Source: an uncultured Geobacter sp. (GTDB taxonomy: Bacteria > Desulfobacterota > Desulfuromonadia > Geobacterales > DSM-12255). From it: a DNA stretch of 64,000 nucleotides. Positions 22,704 to 32,195 of this stretch are shown piece by piece. Positions within the stretch are counted from its first letter, which is position 1, and each line of letters opens with the position of its first letter. Both the position numbers and the translations under genes were made by a program. The stretch covers positions 31,619 to 95,618 of the forward strand of contig CALMBF010000079.1 of the NCBI GenBank assembly GCA_937860145.1, written 5' to 3'. The notes beneath the pieces were generated by a model. That model was not told the DNA's origin. It saw nothing but the letters and a program-made list of their open reading frames with translations, and did no database searches.

Positions 22704-24272
22704 TCACCTCCTGAGCAGTTTTTTCCGCACGAGGACGGCAGCATCACCCGCCTCGGAACTCTTCAGGCAGAGGGAGGCCAGAGCATACACGAGCACCGCC
22801 CCCCCCACGGCTCCGCCGAGCACGCCGCTCTTCACCAGCTTGGCCCCGGCACGGGACCAGTCGGTCAGGCCGATGGCGAGATATGCGGCATAACCGGCGG
22901 GGATGGCGGCAAGGACCCCCTTCACGGAGGCGACGACTATCCCCCTGCCGCCGAAGGGACCGATCTTGCGCCGGAGGAACCAGAGCAGCAGCAGCATGTT
23001 GGCCAGCGCCGACAGGGACGAGGCGAGGGCCAACCCGGCATGCACCATGGGGCCCATGAGGAGAAGGCTGAAGAGGAGGTTGGCGACAAAGGCGACGAAC
23101 GCCGTGATAACCGGCGTCCGCGTGTCCTTCAGGGCATAGAATGCCGGGGCCAGGACCCTTACCATGGCGACACAGGAGAGCCCGACGGAGTAGAAGACCA
23201 GGGCCCGTCCGCACTGCTCGGCCTTGGCGAAGTCGAACTCCCCCCCCATGAAGAGGAGGGAAAAGATCGGGGTAGCCGTGACCATCAGCCCGACCATGGC
23301 GGGGATGGTGATGAACAGGGTCAGGCGGAGGCCAAAACGGAGCGACTCCTTCAGGGCATCGAGGTCCCCCTCCGCCGCCTGCCGGCTCATGGAGGGGAGG
23401 ACCGCTTGGGCGACCGAGACGGTGAAAATCCCCTGGGGGAACTCGAACAGCCGCTGGGCATAGTAGAGGTAGGAGACGCTCCCCTGGGGGAGCAGGGAGG
23501 CGAGGATATTCCCCACGGTCAGGTTGAGGTAGTAGACACCGACCCCGAACACCGACGGCCCCATGAGGAGGGCAATCCTCCGGACCGCCGGATGGCGGAA
23601 ATCGAAGCGGGGGCGGAGGGGGAACCCCTTGCGCCAGAGGACCGGCAACTGCAGGAGCAGCTGGAGGAGACCGCCCGCCAGCACCCCGACGGCCAGGGAG
23701 ACGATGGGGACGGTGAAATAAGCATGCAGCAGCGCCGCGCAGAGGATCATGGAGAGGTTGAGGAATACCGTCGAGATCGCCGGGGTGAAGAAGTGGCGGA
23801 GCGTATTGAGAATCCCCATGCAGAGCGCCACCAGGCTGACGAAAAAGATATAGGGGAACATGAGCCGGTTGAGCATGACCGTGAGTTCGAGCTTGCTCGG
23901 TTCGGCGGCAAACCCGGGGAACATGAGCCGGACCAGCTGGGGGGAGAAACAGATGCCGAGGATCGTGATGCCAGCCATGACGATGGTCAGGAGGGTGAAG
24001 CAGGTATTGGCCAGCTCCCTGGCCTTCTCGTGCCCCTCCCGGGTGTAGCACTCGGAAAAGGTCGGCACGAAGGCCGACGTCAGGGCACCCTCGGCGAAGA
24101 AACGGCGGAGCATGTTGGGGATCTGGAACGCGGCAAAAAAGGCGTCGGTGGCAAAACCTGCGCCGAAAAGGCGTGAGACGACCATGTCACGGACCATCCC
24201 CATGATGCGGGAAAGGATGGTGGCAAAGCCGAGCACACCGGCGGCGCGGGCGATATTTTTCTTCTCTGACAC
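22704..24272 (-). CDS. murJ: Lipid II flippase MurJ (MviN family)
   Basis: The 522-residue polytopic inner-membrane protein has about 14 hydrophobic helices and flips lipid II for peptidoglycan synthesis. The N-terminal signature LSRIMGMVRDMVVSRLFG.AGFATDAFFAAFQIPNMLRR.FFAEGALTSAFVP is diagnostic. The GTG start (MSEKKN) is preceded 6 bases upstream by GGGG, which is part of a strong hairpin (24273-24309), an unusual arrangement. ogt follows and its ribosome site overlaps the murJ stop. Confidence 0.95.
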   Translation of the reverse strand: MSEKKNIARAAGVLGFATILSRIMGMVRDMVVSRLFGAGFATDAFFAAFQIPNMLRRFFAEGALTSAFVPTFSECYTREGHEKARELANTCFTLLTIVMAGITILGICFSPQLVRLMFPGFAAEPSKLELTVMLNRLMFPYIFFVSLVALCMGILNTLRHFFTPAISTVFLNLSMILCAALLHAYFTVPIVSLAVGVLAGGLLQLLLQLPVLWRKGFPLRPRFDFRHPAVRRIALLMGPSVFGVGVYYLNLTVGNILASLLPQGSVSYLYYAQRLFEFPQGIFTVSVAQAVLPSMSRQAAEGDLDALKESLRFGLRLTLFITIPAMVGLMVTATPIFSLLFMGGEFDFAKAEQCGRALVFYSVGLSCVAMVRVLAPAFYALKDTRTPVITAFVAFVANLLFSLLLMGPMVHAGLALASSLSALANMLLLLWFLRRKIGPFGGRGIVVASVKGVLAAIPAGYAAYLAIGLTDWSRAGAKLVKSGVLGGAVGGAVLVYALASLCLKSSEAGDAAVLVRKKLLRR

Positions 24273-24309
24273 TAAAAACCCCGTAACAGCAGTCGTTACG
24301 GGGTTTTTA
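24273..24309 (-). terminator. 15-base perfect hairpin between the YtxH gene and murJ
   Basis: TAAAAACCCCGTAAC (24273-24287) pairs perfectly with GTTACGGGGTTTTTA (24295-24309). It lies 27 bases after the YtxH stop and reads as a terminator, but its 3' arm supplies the only ribosome-binding GGGG for the murJ GTG codon, one base away from the stem end. Confidence 0.7.
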
Positions 24310-24336
24310 ACATACTACGGGGTAAAAGTGGAAATT

Positions 24337-24690
24337 TTATCCGATGAGCTTGGCGAGGCGCGCTTTCTGCTTCTCCAGCCTCCCCTGCCCCTCCTCGATA
24401 ACCTTGATCAGGTCCAGTTTGGCCTCGTGGGCCATGTCTTTCCCGCGATCGAGTATATCCTCGGCCCGCTCGCCGATCGACTCCACCATGCCGTGCACGT
24501 TTCCGGCGAAATCATCCACAATGTCCTCGGCCTGGCGCCGTACCTTGCGGCTGTAGCGGGAGATATCCCGCCTGGTCTGCCGCCCGGACTGGGGAGCGAA
24601 CAAGAGGGCCACCCCTGCCCCGACGAGGCCGCCAGCCACCAGCAGGATTCCACCCACCATCGCATTCTTTTTGATATTGCAGTCGCCCAT
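24337..24690 (-). CDS. YtxH domain protein
   Basis: The 117-residue protein has one N-terminal membrane helix (residues about 11-31, MVGGILLVAGGLVGAGVALL) followed by the FAPQSGRQTRRDISRYSRK signature of YtxH-like proteins. A long charged helix or coiled coil continues to the C-terminus. The family is often linked to general stress and envelope conditions, but its biochemical role is unknown. AGGAG precedes the ATG by about 5 bases. It diverges from aguA. Confidence 0.85.
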   Translation of the reverse strand: MGDCNIKKNAMVGGILLVAGGLVGAGVALLFAPQSGRQTRRDISRYSRKVRRQAEDIVDDFAGNVHGMVESIGERAEDILDRGKDMAHEAKLDLIKVIEEGQGRLEKQKARLAKLIG

Positions 24691-24784
24691 CTCCTGCCTC
24701 CTTGGTCACCGTATTTCCGGTTAATGACGATCAATGACTGTTTCTATGTTACCCGAAAAAATTCATCTGTAAATGATGAATGAT

Positions 24785-24814
24785 TTGACCCTGCACGTGG
24801 CCACGCTCTATAAT
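24785..24814 (+). promoter_or_regulatory. Sigma-70 promoter for aguA-aguB
   Basis: TTGACC (24785-24790), an 18-base spacer and TATAAT (24809-24814) lie 25 bases before the aguA ATG, which is preceded by AAGGAG. Confidence 0.75.
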
Positions 24815-24839
24815 TCGGAGACTAAGGAGTGCAGCAGAG

Positions 24840-25865
24840 ATGACTACCCGCAGATTGCCGGCCGAATGGGAGGAACAGGACGGTGTCCTCCTCTCCTGGC
24901 CACACGACCGGAGCGACTGGGAACCGGTACTACACCTGGTCGAACCGGTTTTTGCCGAAATCATTGCAACCATAAGCACCCATGAACGGGTGATCGTCAC
25001 CGTTCCGGAAGAGGGTGCGGTTGAAGAGAAACTCCGCCGTGCCGGCGCCGTCATGGACCGGGTCACCTGCGTCCGGATCCCCAGCAACGACACCTGGGCA
25101 CGGGACTTCGGTCCGATCACCGTACGGGAAAACGGGACGCCCCTGCTCCTGGATTTCGGCTTCAACGGCTGGGGGCTGAAGTTTGCCGCCAACCACGACA
25201 ACAGGATCACCGGCCGCCTCTGGGAAGCCGGGCTGTTCCGTGCGCAACGGAAGGTGGCCGGCCTGGTGCTGGAAGGGGGGAGCATCGAGAGCGACGGCAG
25301 GGGGACCATCCTCACCACCAGCGAATGCCTCCTTGAGCCCAACCGCAACCCCCATCTCGACAAGGAACGGATCGGGCAGGCGCTGACGGACGAGTTCGGC
25401 GCCAGCAGGATCCTCTGGCTCGACAGCGGCTACCTGGCAGGGGACGACACCGACTCCCACATCGATACCCTGGCGAGGCTCTGCCCCGACGACACCATCC
25501 TCTATGTCGCCTGTGACGACCCGCAGGACGAGCACTACCAGGCGCTCGCCGCAATGAAGGGACACCTGGAGGGGTTTCGCACCACCCGCAACACCCCGTT
25601 CAACCTCATCCCCCTCCCCTGGCCAGCCCCCTGCTTCGACACGGAGGGGAATCGCCTGCCGGCAACCTACGCCAATTTCCTCGTCATCAACGGGGCGGTG
25701 CTCGTCCCCACGTACGCCGACAAGAGTGATGCCGCCGCCCTCACCGCCGTCCGGCAGGCATTCCCCGGCAGGGACATCATCGCCATAGACTGCCGCCCCC
25801 TCATCCTGCAACACGGGTCGCTGCACTGCATCACCATGCAGCTCCCCAAAGGAACGTTATCATGA
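24840..25865 (+). CDS. aguA: Agmatine deiminase
   Basis: The 341-residue member of the peptidyl-arginine/agmatine deiminase family converts agmatine to N-carbamoylputrescine and ammonia. The N-terminal LPAEWEEQDGVLLSWPH, NDTWARDFGPI, the LEGGSIESDG segment, GDDTDSHIDTLARL and the catalytic cysteine Cys330 in GSLHCITMQ are all in place. The stop overlaps the aguB start by four bases, so the two steps of the arginine-decarboxylase route to putrescine are coupled. No arginine decarboxylase gene is in the window. Confidence 0.95.
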   Translation: MTTRRLPAEWEEQDGVLLSWPHDRSDWEPVLHLVEPVFAEIIATISTHERVIVTVPEEGAVEEKLRRAGAVMDRVTCVRIPSNDTWARDFGPITVRENGTPLLLDFGFNGWGLKFAANHDNRITGRLWEAGLFRAQRKVAGLVLEGGSIESDGRGTILTTSECLLEPNRNPHLDKERIGQALTDEFGASRILWLDSGYLAGDDTDSHIDTLARLCPDDTILYVACDDPQDEHYQALAAMKGHLEGFRTTRNTPFNLIPLPWPAPCFDTEGNRLPATYANFLVINGAVLVPTYADKSDAAALTAVRQAFPGRDIIAIDCRPLILQHGSLHCITMQLPKGTLS

Positions 25866-26752
25866 ACAGACTGACCGTTGGCCTGATACAGCAGAGCTGC
25901 TCGGACAACCGCAGCGCCACCGTGGACAAGACCATCTCCTTGATCCGCCAGGCAGCGGACCGGGGCGCCCGGCTGATAACCCTCCAGGAACTCCACACCG
26001 GCCCCTATTTCTGCCAGTGCGAGGAGACCTCCTTTTTCGACCGTGCCGAGCCGGTCCCGGGCCCCTCCACGGAACAGTTCGGCGCCATCGCCAGGGAGCT
26101 GGGGGTGGTGATCGTCTCCTCTCTCTTCGAACGCCGTGCACCGGGGCTCTACCACAACACCGCCGTCGTACTGGAGCGGGACGGCTCCATTGCCGGCATG
26201 TACCGCAAGATGCATATCCCTGACGACCCGGCATTTTACGAGAAATTCTACTTTACCCCGGGGGACCTGGGGTTCAGACCGATCAGGACGTCAGTGGGGA
26301 AACTCGGCGTGCTGGTCTGCTGGGACCAGTGGTACCCGGAAGCAGCCCGGCTCATGGCCCTGGCCGGTGCGGAACTCCTCATCTACCCCACGGCCATCGG
26401 CTGGGATCCCGCCGACACCCGGGACGAGCAGGAGCGCCAGCTCGACGCCTGGATCACGGTTCAGCGGGGGCATGCAATCGCCAACGGGCTCCCGGTGGTG
26501 GCGATAAACAGGGTCGGCCTGGAAACGGACCCCTCCGGCGTCGGCAATGGCATCCAGTTCTGGGGGAACAGCTTCGTCGCCGGCTGCCAGGGGGAGTTTC
26601 TCGGCCGTGGCAGCACGGACCGGGAGGAGGTCATGGTCGTCGACCTGGAGATGGGGAGAAGCGAAAGGGTCCGCCGGATCTGGCCATTTCTGCGCGACCG
26701 GCGGATCGATGCCTTCGCCGACCTGACCCGGCGCTTCATCGACGGGGAGTGA
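25862..26752 (+). CDS. aguB: N-carbamoylputrescine amidase
   Basis: The 296-residue nitrilase-superfamily enzyme hydrolyses N-carbamoylputrescine to putrescine, carbon dioxide and ammonia. The catalytic triad is Glu43 (TLQELHTGPYF), Lys116 (YRKMHIPDDP) and Cys153 (VLVCWDQWYPEAARL). The length and these contexts are those of the plant/bacterial AguB type. The ATG overlaps the aguA stop (ATGA). The operon gives the cell putrescine from agmatine without agmatinase. Confidence 0.95.
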   Translation: MNRLTVGLIQQSCSDNRSATVDKTISLIRQAADRGARLITLQELHTGPYFCQCEETSFFDRAEPVPGPSTEQFGAIARELGVVIVSSLFERRAPGLYHNTAVVLERDGSIAGMYRKMHIPDDPAFYEKFYFTPGDLGFRPIRTSVGKLGVLVCWDQWYPEAARLMALAGAELLIYPTAIGWDPADTRDEQERQLDAWITVQRGHAIANGLPVVAINRVGLETDPSGVGNGIQFWGNSFVAGCQGEFLGRGSTDREEVMVVDLEMGRSERVRRIWPFLRDRRIDAFADLTRRFIDGE

Positions 26753-26812
26753 GTGGCGCAAAGGCGTGTGGCGACCAGCTGCCGTGAGGTCGGAGAGCCC
26801 CCCCCTTTTAAG

Positions 26813-26841
26813 TTGAAATCCTGACTCGTTACCTGTTATAT
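26813..26841 (+). promoter_or_regulatory. Possible promoter for the chemoreceptor gene
   Basis: TTGAAA (26813-26818), a 17-base spacer and TTATAT (26836-26841) lie 35 bases before the ATG. A TATAAT overlaps at 26841-26846 with a poorer spacing. No flagellar-type sigma-28 box was recognised. Confidence 0.4.
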
Positions 26842-26876
26842 ATAATTGGTTTTTAATTCAATGGGCGAGGTCTCAT

Positions 26877-29060
26877 ATGAACGGCCTTAAACTCGGACAC
26901 AAGCTGATCGGTCTGTTCCTGATAATGGCTGCAATCGTCGGAATCACCGGTTCTTTCGGCATATACAGCCTGAGCAGGGTCGGGCATACCATCCAGGACG
27001 TCATCATGACCGGCTCGACACAGTCGAACCAGGTCGTCCTGATGAAAACCGCCCTGCAGGAGTGCCGCCTGCACCTTCTCGAAACCACGACGATCTCCAA
27101 AGCGGACGATTTCGAAGTGGTCAAGGCCGATTACGAATCCAAGCGGGACCGGTTCAGCGGTTACCTGGACATCATTCTCAAGGGGAACCAGAAGCTCGGT
27201 CTCCCCGCCGCCCCCAAGGGGAGCCAGCTCGAAGAGCGCGCCCAGGCGGTGTCAAAACAGATGAACGAGTTCACCAACTCTGCCGAGAAGATGCTGGCCC
27301 GCAAGGAGTCGCTGCTTAATGCCGGCAGCGGCGCGGCCTCCCTTGCGGACGCCGAGATAGGCAGGCTCATCCGCACCGAGCTCCCCGAAAAGAGCGATCT
27401 GGTTGCATCCTCGGTGGACGAGCTTCTGGTCACCGTCAACGGCCTGATGAAGCAGGCGAACAGTGAAGCATCCCAGCACCAGCGCAATGCCCAGCTGACC
27501 CTCATCACCGTTATCGTCTGTGCCGTTTTCTTCGCGATCTTCTTCGGCACCCTCGCCACGAGAAATATCGTCAACAGGGTCAGAAGCATGGGGGCAGCCC
27601 TTGCCGAAAGTGCCAGCGGCAACCTGACCGTCACCGTCGAGGACCGATCCACCGACGAGATCGGCACCCTGGTTAATGACTTCAACCATATGCTGAGCAA
27701 GCTCTCCGCCATGGTGCAGAAGGTCAAGGAGTCCATCGGCGAGCTCGGCCTGGTTGCCGGCAGCATCCGCGAAGCGTCCCTGAAAGGGGTAACTACCGCC
27801 GAAATCCAGGCGGAGAGCGTCATCCAGACATCGTCCGCCATTGCAGAAATGAACTCGTCGATCAATGGCGTTGCCCAGGCCATCGACAGCCTGTTCCTCT
27901 CCACCTCGGAGAGTTCGTCATCCACGATGGAGCTGATCGCCAGCATCGAAGAGGTGGCCCTCAACGTGGAAACACTCTCCCAGGCCGTGGAAGAGGTGAG
28001 CTCTTCCATAACCGAGATGGCAGCATCCATCCGCGCCATCGACGGCAGCGTCGCCAGCCTGGTCGATGCATCGCTGACAACCGCCAACTCCGTGGCCACC
28101 ATGGATTCGTCCATCAAGCAGATCGAGAAAAATGCCACGGACAGTGCGAAGATCTCCGAGGAACTGCTCGTTGATGCGGAAACCGGGCGGATCTCGGTCG
28201 AAGCGACCATCGCCGGCATCTCGGAGATCAAGCGGGCTTCGGTGATCACCTCCGAAGCAATTGCCACCCTCTCGGAAAAGGCGAGCGACATCGGCTCCAT
28301 TCTCTCCGTCATCGACGAAGTGGCCGAACAGACCAACCTCCTCGCCCTCAACGCCGCCATCATTGCCGCCCAGGCCGGCGAGCACGGCAAGGGATTTGCC
28401 GTTGTTGCCGAAGAGATCAAGGAGTTGTCGGAGAGGACCACCAGTTCGACCAAGGAGATCTCCAAGGTGATCGCCGCGGTTCAGCAGGAGGTGGGTACGG
28501 CGGTGGAATCCATCACCCTTGCCGAGCAGAGCATCTCGGACGGCGAGCAGCTCTCCTACCAGTCAGGGGAAGCATTGGCCAAGATCCTTGCCGGAGTGAA
28601 GACCTCCAGCTCCCAGATCATCGAGATCGCCCGGACAACGGAATCCCAGTCGCGGGAAAGCCAGCAGATCCGCAACGCGATCGAGAGGGTTTCGGAGATG
28701 ATCACCCAGATCGCCACGGCAACGGGGCAGCAGGGGAGAGGCGCGGACATGATCATCGCCGCGGTGGAAAAGATGAAGGGGCTCAACTCCCAGGTTCGGA
28801 ACTCCACCCGGGAGCAGAGCACCGTCGGCTCATTCATCGGCAAGTCGACGGAGAACATCACCTCCATGATCCGCAAGATCAAGCTGGCCAGTGATGAGCA
28901 GGCCCGCAGCAGCGCCCTGATCCTGCAGTCGGCCAACGAGATTCAGAAGTCGACCGAAAGCGGCCTTGAGACGAACAGGGTTACCGATGAAGCAGTACGG
29001 CGACTGACCGAGCAGACCGAACTGCTCAAGGCAGAGATGAACCAGTTCATTGTCGAGTAG
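26877..29060 (+). CDS. Methyl-accepting chemotaxis protein with atypical hairpin tip
   Basis: The 727-residue receptor has a first membrane helix (about residues 10-32), a helical periplasmic domain (33-207) of four-helix-bundle character, a second helix (about 208-228), a HAMP domain (about 229-282) and a long cytoplasmic signalling coiled coil. The tip [18 protein letters not shown] has Ile496 and Gln499 where nearly all receptors have Glu and Arg. [18 protein letters not shown] follows. There is no C-terminal NWETF-type tether. GAGG precedes the ATG. The last 14 bases overlap the convergent glgA gene. The ligand is unknown. Confidence 0.93.
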   Translation: MNGLKLGHKLIGLFLIMAAIVGITGSFGIYSLSRVGHTIQDVIMTGSTQSNQVVLMKTALQECRLHLLETTTISKADDFEVVKADYESKRDRFSGYLDIILKGNQKLGLPAAPKGSQLEERAQAVSKQMNEFTNSAEKMLARKESLLNAGSGAASLADAEIGRLIRTELPEKSDLVASSVDELLVTVNGLMKQANSEASQHQRNAQLTLITVIVCAVFFAIFFGTLATRNIVNRVRSMGAALAESASGNLTVTVEDRSTDEIGTLVNDFNHMLSKLSAMVQKVKESIGELGLVAGSIREASLKGVTTAEIQAESVIQTSSAIAEMNSSINGVAQAIDSLFLSTSESSSSTMELIASIEEVALNVETLSQAVEEVSSSITEMAASIRAIDGSVASLVDASLTTANSVATMDSSIKQIEKNATDSAKISEELLVDAETGRISVEATIAGISEIKRASVITSEAIATLSEKASDIGSILSVIDEVAEQTNLLALNAAIIAAQAGEHGKGFAVVAEEIKELSERTTSSTKEISKVIAAVQQEVGTAVESITLAEQSISDGEQLSYQSGEALAKILAGVKTSSSQIIEIARTTESQSRESQQIRNAIERVSEMITQIATATGQQGRGADMIIAAVEKMKGLNSQVRNSTREQSTVGSFIGKSTENITSMIRKIKLASDEQARSSALILQSANEIQKSTESGLETNRVTDEAVRRLTEQTELLKAEMNQFIVE

Positions 29061-30555
29061 CACGGGGCGGCGTATCGGAAGATGCGCCGCTTCTTCGTTT
29101 CAGGGCCATCTTGTAGAGGCGGTCGTACTTTTCCGCGGCACCCTCCCAGGTAAAACGGACCGCCATGCCACGCTGACGCAGCCTGTCGATCCCCTCCCGC
29201 CGGTTGTACCACGTATGCAGAGCCCACCCCACCGTATCGAACAAGGCACCGGCGGTAAGGTCGTGGAACTTGAAGCCGGTACCGGCCAGCAGGTTCTCGT
29301 CGAAATTCTCCACACTGTCATCCAGGCCGCCCACACCCCTGACAATGGGGATGGTGCCGTATCGCAGGCTGTACATCTGGTTCAGGCCGCACGGTTCAAA
29401 CGCTGAGGGCATGAGGAAGAAGTCAGCCCCTGCTTCGATCCGGTGGGCCAGCCCGTTATCGTATCCTACGCAGACACTCAGCCTGTCCCGGTGGCTGGCA
29501 GCCATGCCGCCGAAGTAGAAATGGGCCCACGGTTCACCCTCCCCCAGCATGACGATCTGCAACTCCAGCTCCAGGAGGCGGGGGAGCGCCTCGGCAAAGA
29601 CGTCGATCCCCTTCTGCGTGACCATCCTGCCGACCATGCCGATCAGGGGGACGTCGCCCCTCTGGGGCAGCCCCATCTCCTTCTGCACATCAGCCTTGCA
29701 GAGACCTTTCCCCCCGAGATCGCCCGCCGAGTAGTTTGCCGTAATGTATGGATCGGACTCCGGTGACCACTCGGTGTAATCGACGCCATTGAGAATGCCG
29801 AAGAGGTCTCTGTTCCGCTCCCGCAGCACACCTTCCAGACCCCACCCCTGGGCCGGGGTCTGGATCTCGGCGGCATACCCCTCGCTGACGGTGTTGAGGA
29901 GCGTGGCGTTGTAGATACCCCCTTTGAGGAGGTTTACCCGGTCGTCCTTTTCAACCCCGAGGAAGGTGAAGTGCTCCCACCCGACGCCAAGGATTTCCAT
30001 GGTGGCAGGGGGAAAACTCCCCTGGTACTGCATGTTGTGGATGGTCAGCAGCGATGCCGCCCCCCCGACATGGCTGTCGTGCCGGTAGGTGGTGTTCAGC
30101 AGCAGGGGGATGGCCGCGGTATGCCAATCGTTGGCATGCACGAGGTCGGGAAAGAAGTCGAGCATCTTGCAGAGTTCCAGACTCCCCTTGGAGAGGAAGA
30201 TGAAGCGCCGGTCATTGTCGGCGTACTCCACGTTGTTCTCCGCGTAGAGGCCGCTGCGGCCGAAGTAGCCTTCGTGTTCGAGAAAATAGACCGGTATGTC
30301 CGAATCCGGCAGACTCCCCTCGTACACCGCGCAGTATTCGTCTCCCGCTCCCCCCATGGGGACCACGAGGACACCGGCCAGGGGTTTCAGCCCGAACTTC
30401 GTCTTGTCAATGCCGTAATACCTGGGGAGCACGAGCCGGACATCGTGTCCCAGCCTGCGCAGGTACCGGGGGAGAACTCCGATGACATCTGCGAGTCCGC
30501 CGCTCTTGATAAAGGGCACGGCCTCGGATGCGGAGATCAGGACGGATAATGACAT
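29047..30555 (-). CDS. glgA: Glycogen (starch) synthase
   Basis: The 502-residue GT5-family enzyme transfers glucose from ADP-glucose to a growing alpha-1,4-glucan. The start [20 protein letters not shown] at 30555 is supported by GAGG 6 bases upstream and by the family N-terminus with its KSGGLADV nucleotide-binding loop. [27 protein letters not shown] and the C-terminal [24 protein letters not shown] motifs are intact. No other glycogen gene is adjacent. The 3' end overlaps the chemoreceptor gene tail to tail. Confidence 0.96.
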   Translation of the reverse strand: MSLSVLISASEAVPFIKSGGLADVIGVLPRYLRRLGHDVRLVLPRYYGIDKTKFGLKPLAGVLVVPMGGAGDEYCAVYEGSLPDSDIPVYFLEHEGYFGRSGLYAENNVEYADNDRRFIFLSKGSLELCKMLDFFPDLVHANDWHTAAIPLLLNTTYRHDSHVGGAASLLTIHNMQYQGSFPPATMEILGVGWEHFTFLGVEKDDRVNLLKGGIYNATLLNTVSEGYAAEIQTPAQGWGLEGVLRERNRDLFGILNGVDYTEWSPESDPYITANYSAGDLGGKGLCKADVQKEMGLPQRGDVPLIGMVGRMVTQKGIDVFAEALPRLLELELQIVMLGEGEPWAHFYFGGMAASHRDRLSVCVGYDNGLAHRIEAGADFFLMPSAFEPCGLNQMYSLRYGTIPIVRGVGGLDDSVENFDENLLAGTGFKFHDLTAGALFDTVGWALHTWYNRREGIDRLRQRGMAVRFTWEGAAEKYDRLYKMALKRRSGASSDTPPRATRQ

Positions 30556-30657
30556 CGTTACCTCAACATGGTTCAAAGTGACGTACGCAGCCTGACCCGA
30601 TACGGGTGCATGTCGCTCCCTCATGTATTACCGCAAAACTCTGCCGCGTCACAACAG

Positions 30658-30685
30658 AAAAAGGCGACCGTTCGGCCGCCTTTTT
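30658..30685 (-). terminator. Terminator after the four-gene membrane operon
   Basis: AAAAAGGCG (30658-30666) pairs with CGCCTTTTT (30677-30685), with extra pairing in the loop. It lies 26 bases after the stop of the 349-residue membrane protein and can work in both directions. Confidence 0.8.
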
Positions 30686-30710
30686 CACCCATTCCTGTCG
30701 CTGCGGGGAC

Positions 30711-31760
30711 TTATATTTTTTCTGCCGCTTTTTTCACCGGCCCGTTCACACGGATAGCAGCGGCATATTCCATCCAGAAGATCAGGTAGATGGAAACCAT
30801 GAGGGAGAGCCCGATATTCTGGTTTTCGGGGCCCAGAGCCTTGGCGAGGAGGGGTGATGCGAAGCCCGCACCCAGGGTTCCGGTTGCCCGTTCCAGGAGA
30901 TAGAACACCACCAGGGTGACCGCCGTGCCCCCGAACATCAGGGAGATGCCCCGGCCGCGCTTGACCCAGTACCTGGGCGAAAAGCCGAACATCCGCATGA
31001 AAATGACCACCCAGATGATCCATACCGAGTAATCAACGGCAGCATCGGGAAGGGCGAACTTGTTCTTTACCAGGAATACTTCGAGAACGGTAACCACGGC
31101 AAGGAGGATGAACATCCAAGAGAACTTTTCGTCAGCCTGGGAGACCCAGTTGCGGCTGTCCGGGGCTTTTACCTCCCGGATGGAGTGGGTGTGGGTACCG
31201 AGGGCCGAGAAAAGTATGGCGAACCAGATCCCCGCGTTATGGAAAAGGAGAGAGGCGTGGTTACCGGCAACGTTGGCAACGCGGGACATCGGATCCCGGG
31301 CGAAGTCCGCGGCGATGCGCATCAGGAAGAGGTTGACGATGATCGAGCAGATGGTGATGACCGTGATGGTGAATATCCGTTTGGGCAACAGGTAGGGGTC
31401 GACCCTGTCGGGGAAGCCGATGATGAACGCAAACCAGATCAGGAACATGATGAAGGGGATGCCGTAGCAGATCCCGTACACCGAGTTGCCGGCAAAGTCG
31501 CCGCTCTGGGCATAGATGATGTAGTTGTTGTTCGGGTCGGCATCGGTATTGGCCGCCTTGACAACGTCCTTCGGAACGGTCTTCACGTACGGAAGGATCC
31601 CCATCATGTACCAGCCGTGGTCACCCTGGGTGGTGTCCACAACCCAGTACTGGTCCCCCATCATCTCGTCGAGGCCCTGGAAAATCCGCATGGAAAACGT
31701 CGCACAGAGCGCTACGACGACCAGCAGTAAAATGGCATTTTTCAAGCTCATCGGTGTCAT
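30711..31760 (-). CDS. Eight-helix membrane protein, unknown function
   Basis: The predicted protein has 349 residues. A first helix (about 8-26) is followed by an extracytoplasmic loop of about 70 residues containing DQYWVVDTTQGDHGWY. Seven more helices follow at about 95-116, 130-150, 172-195, 213-232, 243-262, 273-294 and 316-337. Histidines in LLFHNAGIWF and LGTHTHSI could bind a metal or heme, but this is speculation. GGGAGG is only 2 bases from the first ATG and 11 from a second one at 31751 (MSLKNA), so the true start may be 31751. I do not recognise the family. It is the last gene of a four-gene operon. Confidence 0.8.
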   Translation of the reverse strand: MTPMSLKNAILLLVVVALCATFSMRIFQGLDEMMGDQYWVVDTTQGDHGWYMMGILPYVKTVPKDVVKAANTDADPNNNYIIYAQSGDFAGNSVYGICYGIPFIMFLIWFAFIIGFPDRVDPYLLPKRIFTITVITICSIIVNLFLMRIAADFARDPMSRVANVAGNHASLLFHNAGIWFAILFSALGTHTHSIREVKAPDSRNWVSQADEKFSWMFILLAVVTVLEVFLVKNKFALPDAAVDYSVWIIWVVIFMRMFGFSPRYWVKRGRGISLMFGGTAVTLVVFYLLERATGTLGAGFASPLLAKALGPENQNIGLSLMVSIYLIFWMEYAAAIRVNGPVKKAAEKI

Positions 31761-31828
31761 GTCATTTCCTCCCTACCTTCAGTGACCACAGGGGTTGGAG
31801 ATCCGGACCGGCACCTCCGCCCGCTCCC

Positions 31829-32080
31829 TCATTCCTTGTGGCTTGTCCAGAACATGGAAACCGCGTTGGCGGCAAAGAGACCATAGAGCCACATCGTATT
31901 CCAGGCCGGACCAGACCAGTGACTGCCGCGGCCGCCACCGACAACTCCCGAAGCGACAACGATTCCCACGAGGGCGGTGAAGGAAACCATGGCAACTGCA
32001 CGCAGAATCGCACTGTTCCGCCAGGTGTGGCGTTCCAGCTCTTCGATACGGGACAGAAGTTCAAGCTCTTTCTCGCTCAT
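31829..32080 (-). CDS. Small two-helix membrane protein
   Basis: The 83-residue protein has a short charged N-terminus (MSEKELELLSRIEELERH), a helix at about 24-47, a glycine-rich loop (VVGGGRGSHWSGPAWN) and a second helix at about 61-79. GGAGAA lies 6 bases before the ATG, inside the overlapping upstream 40-codon gene. The stop is 68 bases before the 349-residue protein. No family is recognised. The coupling suggests a complex with its neighbours. Confidence 0.75.
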   Translation of the reverse strand: MSEKELELLSRIEELERHTWRNSAILRAVAMVSFTALVGIVVASGVVGGGRGSHWSGPAWNTMWLYGLFAANAVSMFWTSHKE

Positions 32081-32183
32081 CGCGCTTCTCCTTTACCATG
32101 TGAATAATGATCAGACAGAGTATGGGCATGACTGCGGCAGCGATCGGCAGGTGACCCGCATGGAGCATTACGTTGTAGAGCAT
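32061..32183 (-). CDS. 40-residue single-helix membrane protein
   Basis: This very short frame begins with ATG at 32183 and has AAGGAGA 6 bases upstream. It encodes MLYNVMLHAGHLPIAAAVMP followed by ILCLIIIHMVKEKRDERERA. One membrane helix (about residues 13-30) is followed by a strongly charged tail. It ends 20 bases inside the next gene, whose ribosome site it contains, and starts 12 bases after the stop of the cysteine-rich gene. Good ribosome site, tight packing and coupling make it a credible gene that automatic length limits would miss. Confidence 0.65.
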   Translation of the reverse strand: MLYNVMLHAGHLPIAAAVMPILCLIIIHMVKEKRDERERA

Positions 32184-32195
32184 GACGTCTCCTTG

